From Streptomyces sioyaensis (GTDB lineage Bacteria; Actinomycetota; Actinomycetes; Streptomycetales; Streptomycetaceae): DNA of 64,000 nt. Positions 42,156 through 50,300 of this stretch are shown here, piece by piece. The notes beneath the pieces are model-generated. The model was not told where the DNA came from. It did no database searches and saw only the letters and a list, made by a program, of their open reading frames with translations. Numbering within the stretch: the stretch's first letter is position 1; each line of letters starts with the position of its first letter. Both the position numbers and the translations under genes were made by a program. The DNA is taken from assembly GCF_004122735.1 (NCBI RefSeq), contig NZ_SDIF01000032.1:1-64000 (forward strand). Direction: 5' to 3'.

Positions 42156-43439
42156 GTGAGACAAGTACAGCCGGTGGTCATCGACAACGTCCGGATCTTC
42201 GATGGGACGCGGACGCTGGGCCGCGGCTCGGTCGCGTTCGCCGACGGTGTCCTCACGCACGTCATCGCAGATCCCGCCGCGCCGGCGTCGGCACCGGCGT
42301 CGGCATCGACCGAGGTGATCGACGGAGCGGGCCGGACGCTGCTGCCGGGGCTGATCGACGCGCACACGCACGTCTTTGGTGCCGAGAGCAATCTCGAACT
42401 GGCGCTGGCCTTCGGGGTGACGACCGAACTGGACATGTTCATGGGCCCGCCGGACGCCACCCGGGCCCTGTGCGCGGCGGCCGGCGCGCGCGCCGACCTC
42501 GCCGATCTGCGCAGCGCGGGGCTGCTGGCGAGCGCACCCGGAGGGCACCCTGGCCACGCCATGCCCGACCTGCCGACGGTGGCCGGGCCCGAGCAGGCCG
42601 ACGCGTTCGTGGCCGCCAGACAGGAGGAGGGCGCACACTTCATCAAGATCATGGTGGATGACGGCGCGCACCACGGGCTGTCGCTGCCCGCTCTGGACCG
42701 GGCGACGGTGACGGCGCTCGCCGCGGCCGCGCGGCGCCGGGGCCTGCGCACCGTGGCTCATGTGTCCGCTCTGTGGTCCGCGCGACTCGCCCTGGACAGC
42801 GGCGTGGACATGCTGACGCACCTTCCGTTGGACGCGGCTGTGGACGACGCCTTCGTCCGCCGGACCGCGGCGGAGAAACGGGTCGTCATCCCCACCCTGG
42901 TCATGCTGGAGATGTCCACACCGAAGACCTCCCGACCGGCCCACACGGGACGATCGCTGGCGGACGATCCCTGGATCGCCGGCCATCTCCCGGAGCACGC
43001 CCGCACCGCGATCGCGGAAGGCCACGAGGGCCTCTGCATCGAGCCGGCCTCTCCCGGACAGCACTTCACCCACGCCCTGTCGAGCGTCCTGCGCCTGCAC
43101 CGGGCCGGCGTGCCCGTGCTGGCCGGCACCGACGCCAACTACCGGCCGGACCGTGCCTGTCCGGTCGTCCACGGCGCCGGTCTGCACGCCGAGCTGGCCC
43201 TCCTCGTGGCGGCCGGACTGACTCCGGCGGAGGCGCTCACGGCGGCGACCTCGGCTCCCGCCGCGCACTTCGGTCTGGCCGACCGCGGGGTGATCGCGCC
43301 GGGCCGGCGCGCGGACCTCGTCCTCGTCGAGGGCGACCCCACGCAGGACATCCGTCGCACCCGGTCGATCGAGGCGATCTGGCGAGGCGGTGTCCGCTTC
43401 GACCGCGAGGCCTACGGCAAGCGCGCCGCCGCCTCATGA
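42156..43439 (+). CDS. Amidohydrolase (imidazolonepropionase-like)
   Basis: The protein has 427 residues from GTG 42156, 7 bp after the prenyltransferase stop. The metal site is L-P-G-L-I-D-A-H-T-H near 66. The bridging Lys may be in F-I-K-I-M-V-D-D near 164, a His lies in V-A-H-V-S near 200, and the Asp is in G-T-D-A-N near 325. The C-terminal A-P-G-R-R-A-D-L-V-L-V closes the small beta domain. It hydrolyses an amide, lactam or related C-N bond; the substrate is not deducible. Similar proteins act in secondary-metabolite clusters. Confidence 0.88.
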   Translation: MRQVQPVVIDNVRIFDGTRTLGRGSVAFADGVLTHVIADPAAPASAPASASTEVIDGAGRTLLPGLIDAHTHVFGAESNLELALAFGVTTELDMFMGPPDATRALCAAAGARADLADLRSAGLLASAPGGHPGHAMPDLPTVAGPEQADAFVAARQEEGAHFIKIMVDDGAHHGLSLPALDRATVTALAAAARRRGLRTVAHVSALWSARLALDSGVDMLTHLPLDAAVDDAFVRRTAAEKRVVIPTLVMLEMSTPKTSRPAHTGRSLADDPWIAGHLPEHARTAIAEGHEGLCIEPASPGQHFTHALSSVLRLHRAGVPVLAGTDANYRPDRACPVVHGAGLHAELALLVAAGLTPAEALTAATSAPAAHFGLADRGVIAPGRRADLVLVEGDPTQDIRRTRSIEAIWRGGVRFDREAYGKRAAAS

Positions 43440-43482
43440 ACAGGAACGACATGACAGCGCACCACACGAAGCGGAGGACCAC

Positions 43483-44352
43483 GTGACCGACGGAGACACG
43501 CGCCTGGCGGGGGTCAGCAGCACCGCGCTGGTCGTGGGCATCGCCCGCGCGGCCGAGAGCGAGCGCCCGGACCGTCTGTTCGAGGACTCCCTGGCCACGC
43601 GTTTCCTCGACGCCGCGGGCGTCGACCAGCAGGCGATCTGGACCACGGGGCAGGGAGAGCTGTTCGCCGAGGCCATGGGCGACTACTTCGCCCTGCGCAC
43701 CCGGTACTTCGACGACTACTTCACCCAGGCGTGCGCGGCGGGCTGCCGCCAGGTGGTCGTGCTCGCGGCGGGCCTGGACACCCGTGCCTACCGGCTGGAC
43801 TGGCCGGCCGGGGTACGCCTCTTCGAACTGGACCGGCCCGATGTGCTCGCCTTCAAGGAGGACGTCCTCGGGGGCGACATGCCGCGCTGCACACGTGAGG
43901 TGATCGTGGCGGACCTCCGCGACGACTGGCCCGCCCGGCTGGTCGACCGCGGCTTCCGCGCGGACGAGCCGACGGCCTGGCTGGTCGAGGGGGTACTGGT
44001 CTACCTGACCGAGCACGACGCGGATCACCTGCTCGACCGGATCGGCGCGCTGTCGGCGCCGGGCAGCCGGCTGTCCGTGGAGCATGTCACCCGGTCGATG
44101 GTGGACACGGAGGGGGCCAAGGAGGCAGCGGCGGCCGCACCGGAAGGCGTGATGAGCCTGCTGTCCTCGCTGTGGAAGAACGAGATGACGCGGCCCCCCG
44201 GCGACTGGCTCGCGGCCCACGGCTGGCGCGCCGAGGAAGAACCCCTCACCCACCTGGCACGGCGCCATACCCGCCCGGTCCCCCCGGCCTTCGACCCCAC
44301 CCTCCCCGGCACCGGCCGCGTCGGCCTGTTGACGGCCGTCCGCTCTTCGTAA
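43483..44352 (+). CDS. SAM-dependent O-methyltransferase (LCM family)
   Basis: The protein has 289 residues from a GTG with GGAGG 5 bp upstream. The family motifs are present: A-L-V-V-G-I-A-R-A-A-E-S, R-T-R-Y-F-D-D near 74, and V-V-L-A-A-G-L-D-T-R-A-Y-R-L near 90 as the SAM loop. F-E-L-D-R-P-D-V and W-L-V-E-G-V-L-V-Y-L near 160 also match. This is the leucine-carboxyl-methyltransferase-like group (TIGR00027) common in actinomycetes, which methylates O in natural products. The substrate is unknown. It precedes the glycosyltransferase by 8 bp. Confidence 0.9.
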   Translation: MTDGDTRLAGVSSTALVVGIARAAESERPDRLFEDSLATRFLDAAGVDQQAIWTTGQGELFAEAMGDYFALRTRYFDDYFTQACAAGCRQVVVLAAGLDTRAYRLDWPAGVRLFELDRPDVLAFKEDVLGGDMPRCTREVIVADLRDDWPARLVDRGFRADEPTAWLVEGVLVYLTEHDADHLLDRIGALSAPGSRLSVEHVTRSMVDTEGAKEAAAAAPEGVMSLLSSLWKNEMTRPPGDWLAAHGWRAEEEPLTHLARRHTRPVPPAFDPTLPGTGRVGLLTAVRSS

Positions 44353-44360
44353 GGACACCC

Positions 44361-45554
44361 ATGCCCCGTCACATCCTCGTCCTCACCATCCCGGCACACG
44401 GGCACCTTCGCCCCCTGCTGGCGGTCACCGAGCAACTCGTCCGGCGAGGACACCGCGTCAGCTTCCTGACCACCGAGGAGTTCGCGCCCGCGGTGCGGGC
44501 GACGGGCGCCACCGCGCTCCCCTACGAGAGCCTGCTGACGGAAGCCCTGGGCCCCGGGCAGTATCAGACGCTCACCTCGGACATGCTGGCCTGGTCGGCC
44601 GTGCTGTTCCTCCAGGAGAGCGCGAATCTGGTGACGCTGGCCCGGCGGCTCTTCGCCGACGACATGCCCGACCTGGTGCTGTACGACATGATCGTCGGCC
44701 CTGCGGGCCGGGCGCTGGAACAGCTCTGGGACCGGCCCGCGGTGCAGTCCACCCCCTCGATGGCGTCCAATGCCCACTACTCACAGCTGCGCACGGTCCA
44801 TGAGCAGTCCGGGGTGCCCGACGACCACCCGGCCGTGATCGAACTCTTCGACCGGGCCCAGCAGTTCGCGACCGACCTGGCACTCACCGCCACACCGGAG
44901 TACCTGGTGGACTGGGGTGCCGACCGGAGCCTCGTCTACGTGCCCCGGGAGTTCCAGCAGGCCGGGGAGACCTTCGGGGACGAGACGGCGTTCGTCGGCC
45001 CCTGCTTCTCCGCGGAGTACACCCGGGACACCTGGGAGGCGCCCCGGGACGGGTTGCCGCTCGTCGTGCTCTCGATGGGCACCCTCTACAACAACCAGCC
45101 GGACTTCTTCGCCACCTGCGTGCGCGCCTTCGACGGCCGGCCCTGGCACGCGGTGATCGCCCTCGGGGGCGGAATGGACCCCCGGACGCTGGGCCCGCTG
45201 CCGTCGAACGTCACGGCCCATGCGTGGATTCCCCAGCTGGCGGCGCTGCGGCGGGCCGACGTCTTCGTCACCGCGGCGGGGGTGGGCAGCCTGATGGAGT
45301 CGCTGTACACGGGCACGCCGCCCGTGCTGGTCCCGCAGATGCCGGAGACCGAGGTGGCGTCCCGTCGGGCGGTGGAACTGGGGCTCGGCACGCTGCTGGA
45401 ACCCGCGAAGATCACGGAGGACACGCTGCTGGACGCCGTGCGCGAGACGGCCGCGGACGAGGCGCTGCGCGCACGGGTGCGGCGCATGGCCGAGGTGTGC
45501 GAACGGGCCGGAGGCGCCGTACGGGCCGCCGAGGCGTTGGAGTCCCGGTGCTGA
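44361..45554 (+). CDS. MGT-type glycosyltransferase, last gene of operon
   Basis: The protein has 397 residues behind AAGGA. It is a GT-B macrolide-type transferase: I-P-A-H-G-H-L-R-P-L-L near 10, V-V-L-S-M-G-T-L-Y-N near 235, H-A-W-I-P-Q near 285 and the donor motif T-A-A-G-V-G-S-L-M-E-S near 306. In the last motif H-x-G-x-G-S is altered to T-A-A-G-V-G-S, with Thr replacing the usual His. It is paralogous to 56465-57706 (shared P-R-E-F-Q...F-V-G-P segment). It presumably moves an NDP-sugar onto the operon product or the polyketide. A very strong terminator follows. Confidence 0.9.
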   Translation: MPRHILVLTIPAHGHLRPLLAVTEQLVRRGHRVSFLTTEEFAPAVRATGATALPYESLLTEALGPGQYQTLTSDMLAWSAVLFLQESANLVTLARRLFADDMPDLVLYDMIVGPAGRALEQLWDRPAVQSTPSMASNAHYSQLRTVHEQSGVPDDHPAVIELFDRAQQFATDLALTATPEYLVDWGADRSLVYVPREFQQAGETFGDETAFVGPCFSAEYTRDTWEAPRDGLPLVVLSMGTLYNNQPDFFATCVRAFDGRPWHAVIALGGGMDPRTLGPLPSNVTAHAWIPQLAALRRADVFVTAAGVGSLMESLYTGTPPVLVPQMPETEVASRRAVELGLGTLLEPAKITEDTLLDAVRETAADEALRARVRRMAEVCERAGGAVRAAEALESRC

Positions 45555-45586
45555 CCACGGTGCCCGGCCCAGCGCCGGTGTGACGG

Positions 45587-45651
45587 CCGCCCCGCGCGGC
45601 CCGCGCCCGGCGGCCGATACGGCCGGGCCGGGCGCGGGCCGCGCGGGGCGG
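45587..45651. terminator. Perfect 25-bp stem terminator between convergent genes
   Basis: Positions 45587-45611 and 45627-45651 are exact reverse complements over 25 bp. A 15-base centre itself contains GGCCG-ATA-CGGCC. It separates the operon end (45554) from the convergent cold-shock gene (stop at 45656). Confidence 0.92.
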
Positions 45652-45655
45652 TGGG

Positions 45656-46090
45656 TCAGGACTCGATCCAGTGGTGGGTCTGGACGAGTTCCATGACGCG
45701 CTTGCGCACCTGTACCAGCTGCGCCGCGGTCAGCGTCGGGGCCGCGTCGAGCAGGGCCTCCGTCAGTTCACCGCGGAACTCGGCGGCGGACAGGATCTCG
45801 CACACCAGCTCCTCGTCCGACTCGGCGGCGGACCGCTCCGTCGTCACCGCGCTCGGCGCCGGCCGCCGCACGGTGGTCGTGCGCGCCGGTTCCAGCAGCT
45901 GCACCTCACCGGCCTTGAGCCCGCGGTCCCCCACTTCGGTGGTGTACTCGACCCGCAGCCCGCTCCGGAACAGATGCTTCTCGTCGCACAGGTCGTTGGC
46001 GTGCATGAAGACATCCTCACCACCGGCATCCGGGGCGATGAAGCCATAACCTCGCACGTCGTCGAACCGCACTACCGTACCCGTAGCCAC
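45656..46090 (-). CDS. Cold-shock-domain protein with C-terminal extension
   Basis: The protein has 144 residues from GTG 46090 behind GAGGGGAG. Residues 1-65 are a CSD: T-G-T-V-V-R-F-D-D-V-R-G-Y-G-F-I-A-P, then D-V-F-M-H-A-N-D-L, with RNP1-like and RNP2-like motifs, although K-W-F-N is changed to R-F-D-D. The extension has a helical C-terminal part (E-L-V-C-E-I-L...V-R-K-R-V-M-E-L-V). Such proteins lie near Streptomyces clusters and may bind nucleic acid or act on transcription. A direct role here is unknown. Confidence 0.85.
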   Translation of the reverse strand: MATGTVVRFDDVRGYGFIAPDAGGEDVFMHANDLCDEKHLFRSGLRVEYTTEVGDRGLKAGEVQLLEPARTTTVRRPAPSAVTTERSAAESDEELVCEILSAAEFRGELTEALLDAAPTLTAAQLVQVRKRVMELVQTHHWIES

Positions 46091-46295
46091 CTCAGGCTCC
46101 CCTCATCTCAACCATCAGCTCATCTCAGCCATCAGCACTCACACCGCACACGCTCCGGAGGGGCGCCCTCCGAAGGCACACACATCACCTGTCGTACCTC
46201 GGGCCGACGCCTTCGACAGCCTGCGCTCGGCTGTCGGCGGTCCGCCGGCCCGGTCGTGCGATCCGGCCGGTCTCACCCGGCCGCACAGCGCGGTG

Positions 46296-47327
46296 TCACA
46301 CGGACCACGGAGGCAGATCCAGGATGGTCACGACGCTGGCCGTGCAGATCCAGCCGGGTCCCTGGGACACCAGCAGGACGTTATCACCCGCGGTCAATTC
46401 GCCGGTACGCACCAGGTGTTCCAGTGAAATGAAGACATCGGCCCCGCCGACATGCCCGACCGACTTCCCGTAATCAAAGCTCGATCGCGACATGGGGAGG
46501 CCGAGCGGCATCATGGTGCCGAATTCGACCATGCGCCCGTCCATGTTGATCGGGATGACCTTGGCGAGGTCGGAGGCGTTCAGATCCGCGTCGACCAGCG
46601 ACCGGTGAATGATGTCGAGGTTGAACAGCGTGATCTTCTCAAGGGCCTCGGTCAACGGCATTTCGGTTTCGTTGAACTGCTCGGCCCGCTCCGGCATCGT
46701 GGGGTCCGGCCCGTCGCGCTCCAGCAGGGGTCCGTTGCCGCGGTGCCACTTCTCCAGTGCGTGCAGCACCCCCGCGTTGAGCGAGCGCACCTGGGCGAAT
46801 CCCTCGTCGGCGCTGAGCAGGACCGCCATGCCGCCGTCGGAGAAGAAGTAGGACTGGCCGAAGCCGTCGTTCCAGCGGTCGGCTCCCGGGGCGGTGAAGT
46901 TCTCGCCCGACGTCAGCAGGACCGCCTCGGCCTCCGCGGCACCGGTCATCTGGCCGATGGCCACCTCCAGCGCCCCCAGCATTCCGTTGCACCCCTGCTG
47001 GAGGTATTGCGCGGGGACGTTTTCGAGGGCCAGCTCGCGCATGATGTAGCCGGGCGGATAAGCGCCCACGGGGCCCTGGTAATTGACGGAGCTGTGGATG
47101 TGCGAGCTGATCTCTTCGATATCCAGCTTCGAACGCTCCAGGGCCGTCCGGGCGGCGCTGACGGCCATGTCCATCGCCGGAATGTCCCCTCCGACGTGGG
47201 CGCCGGTCAGTCCGTTGCTCTGCGGAATCTCCGCGTCCAGGATGCCGTCGGCGACCGCCTGCTCCGCGCTCGCCCATTCCGGAAGGAATGCTCCCAGCGA
47301 GTCGATGTAGACGTCTTCCACCTTCAT
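46296..47327 (-). CDS. KASIII-like acyltransferase (CerJ/ChlB-type)
   Basis: The protein has 343 residues. ATG 47327 has GAGGAG 7 bp upstream; the ATG two codons earlier is too close. The nucleophile is in Q-Q-G-C-N-G near 113, as in FabH. However, the FabH H-Q-A-N and G-N-T-S motifs are replaced by P-I-N-M-D and G-H-V-G-G-A-D, so it is unlikely to be a decarboxylating ketosynthase. Homologues of this non-condensing branch transfer an acyl group from a carrier protein to a sugar or aglycone hydroxyl. It lies 34 bp downstream of the PKS gene in the same direction, so it may offload the PKS product. This last step is inference. Confidence 0.85.
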   Translation of the reverse strand: MKVEDVYIDSLGAFLPEWASAEQAVADGILDAEIPQSNGLTGAHVGGDIPAMDMAVSAARTALERSKLDIEEISSHIHSSVNYQGPVGAYPPGYIMRELALENVPAQYLQQGCNGMLGALEVAIGQMTGAAEAEAVLLTSGENFTAPGADRWNDGFGQSYFFSDGGMAVLLSADEGFAQVRSLNAGVLHALEKWHRGNGPLLERDGPDPTMPERAEQFNETEMPLTEALEKITLFNLDIIHRSLVDADLNASDLAKVIPINMDGRMVEFGTMMPLGLPMSRSSFDYGKSVGHVGGADVFISLEHLVRTGELTAGDNVLLVSQGPGWICTASVVTILDLPPWSV

Positions 47328-47361
47328 GAACATTCTCCTCTTTGCGTGCTGGCGGGCCCGA

Positions 47362-50300
47362 TCAGCATTCGAGAAGCTCCCGCTTGAGGTGCTGGGCCAG
47401 GGCGCCGGGGTCGGCGAAGTCGAATACCACCGCGGGCGGCAGGGTGAGTTTCGTCGCCGCGTTCAACTCGTTGCGGACGGTCAGCGCCGTCAGGGAGTCG
47501 AAGCCGAGATCCTTGAATTCCTGCGTCCCGATCGCGTCGGCGGAGGCGTGCCCCAGCCCCGCGGCCACCAGCCGGCGCACCAGGTCGAGGAGGGTCTCGT
47601 CCCGTTCGGCGTCGGTCATCGCGGCGAGGCGGTGCTTGAGCTCGGAGGCTTCCGCGGGCGCGTTCCGTGCGACCGGCCGGGACGGCTTGTGCACCAGGGT
47701 GCGCAGCGTCGGCGGCAGGTTCCCGGACGCGGCCTGGCGCCGGAGTTCCGCGGTGTCCAGCCGTGCCGCGACCGGGTTGCCCTGGTCCAGCCCGCAGACC
47801 GCGTCGAACAGTTCCAGGCCCTCGGCGAGCGGCAGCGGCTGCACCGGCAGCCGGGAGGTGCCCGAGGTCGTGACGTCCCGGCCGGCCCACAGGCCCCAGG
47901 CGATGGAGGCCGCCGGGAGGCCGTGCGCACGACGGTGCCGGGCGAGGGCGTCCAGGAAGACGTTGGCCGCGGCGTAGTTGCCCTGGCCGGCGCCGCCCAG
48001 GATCCCGGCGATGGAGGAGAAGACGAGGAACGCGGAGAGGTCCAGGTCCTTGGTCGCCTCGTGCAGGGCGAGCGCGGCGTCCACCTTGGGCCGCAGCACG
48101 GCGTCCAGCCGCTCCGGGGTCAGGGACAGCACGATGCCGTCGTCCATCACCACCGCGGTGTGCACCACGGCCTTGAGTGGACGGTCGGCGGGCAGCGTCG
48201 CCAGCAGCCCCGCGAGCGCCGCGCGGTCCGCCACGTCGCACGCCGCGATGGTCACCCGGGCGCCCAGCGCGGTCAGTTCGGCCTCGATGTCGGCCGCGCC
48301 GGGGGCAGCGGGGCCCCGGCGGCTGGTCAGCAGGAGGTCGCGTACGCCGTGTTCGGTGACGAGGTGGCGGGCGAGTGCGGCGCCGAGCAGGCCGGTGCCG
48401 CCGGTGAGGAGGACGGTGCCGTGCGCAGCGGTGAGCAGCGGGGCACTCTGTGCCGGCGCGGCGAGCCGGGTCAGCTGCGGGATCCGCAACGCGCGCTTGC
48501 GCAGGGCGAGTTGGGGCGCGTCGGATCCGGCGACCTTGCGCAGGGTGCGCCATGCGGGCTTGCCGGCATCGGTGTCCACGAGGGTGAAGCGGCCGGGGTT
48601 CTCGGTCTGCGCGGACCGGATCAGCCCCCAGACGGCAGCCGTCGTCAGGTCCGGTGCGGTGGCGTCGTCCCAGGCGGCCACCGCCCCCTGGGTGAGCAGG
48701 ATCAGCTTCGAGGAGGCGAAGGCGGGGCTGGTCAGCCACGTCTGGGCCCAGGCGAGCGCCTGCCGGGTGCGGTGGTGGACGGCGTCGGCCAGGTCCGCGG
48801 TGGCTCCGTCGGCGATGATCCCGTCCGCAGTGGTCCCGTCCGCGGCGGGGGCGGCCGTCATCACCACGAGGTCCGGTACGGCGGCTCCGCCCTCGATTTC
48901 CTTGGCCAGGGTTTCCAGGTCCGGGTAGGCCTCGGCGTACTGTCCGGCCGCCATGAGTCCGGACCGTGCGCGCAGCGGGTCCTCACCCACGACGGCCCAG
49001 GCCGGCGGGGCGTCCGCGGCGATCGACCCGGCCGGTATCTCGGTCCACTCCACCTCGAACAGGCTGTCCTGTTGTGCCGCGGCGGCGCCCGTGATCGTGC
49101 GGGCGGACACCGGCCGGGTGGCGAGGGACTCGACGGTCAGCACGGGCCGGCCGGTCGCGTCGGCGGCGGCGAGGGTCAGGCCCTCGGATGCCGTACGGGA
49201 GATGCGGACCCGCAGGACCGAGGCTCCGGCGGCGTGCAGGGTCACGCCCTGCCACCGGGCGGGCTGCCGCGCCTGCCGCTCGTCGCCGAGGAGTTGGCCC
49301 GCCCACACGGGGTGCAGTGCGGAGTCCAGCAGGGCGGGATGGAGGCCGAACGCCGCGGCCTGCGTCGTGCGGTCCTCGGGCAGGGCGACCTCGGCGAAGA
49401 GGTCGTCACCGCGCCGCCATACGGCCGTCAGGCACTGGAAGGCGGGGCCGTGGTGGAGGCCGGCGTCTGCCAGGGCCGCGTACAGCTCGGCCGTCTCCAC
49501 GGCGGTCGCCTCCGCCGGGGGCCACACTTCCAGGTCCCAGGAGGGCGTGGCCGCGTCCGCTGTCAGGGTGCCGGTGGCGTGGCACGTCCAGGGCCGGCCG
49601 GTGCCCTCGTCGTCGCGTCGCGAGTGGACCGCGACGGGCCGGTGGCCGGTCTCGTCCGGTGCGCTCACCATGACCCTGAGCTGGACGGCGCCCTGCGCGG
49701 GAACCACCAGCGGGGCGTCCAGGGACAGCTCGGCCAGCCGGTCGCAGCCCACCTCGTCACCGGCGCGGACCGCCAGCTCGACGAAGGCCGCGCCGGGCAC
49801 CACGGCGCTGCCCGCCACGAGGTGGTCGGTGAGCCAGTCGTGGGTCCGGGCCGACAGCCGGCCGGTGAAGAGCAGGGCCTGGGAATCGGGCAGTTCCACG
49901 GCCGCGCCCAGCAGCGGATGCTCCGCCTCCGCCAGTCCCAGGGCGGAGACATCGCCCGCGCCGTCGGGGGGCGTCAGCCAGAACCTCTCGCGCTGGAAGG
50001 CGTAGGTCGGCAGGTCGGTCCGGGGTGCCGCGGCGGCGGGGAACGCCGGCCGCCAGTCCACCGGTGCGCCGTGCACCCATGCCTCGCCCAGCGACAGCAG
50101 GAAGCGGTCCCAGCCGCCGTCGTCGGCGCGCAGCGACGGCACGGCCGCGGCGGCGGACCCGGCGGACTGGAAGGTCTCCTGGAGTCCGACCGCCAGGACG
50201 GGGTGGGCGCTGGCCTCCACGAAGATCTCGTACCCGTCCGCCAGCAGGGCGCGGGTCGCGGCCTCGAACTCCACGGTCTGCCGGAGATTGCGGTACCAGT

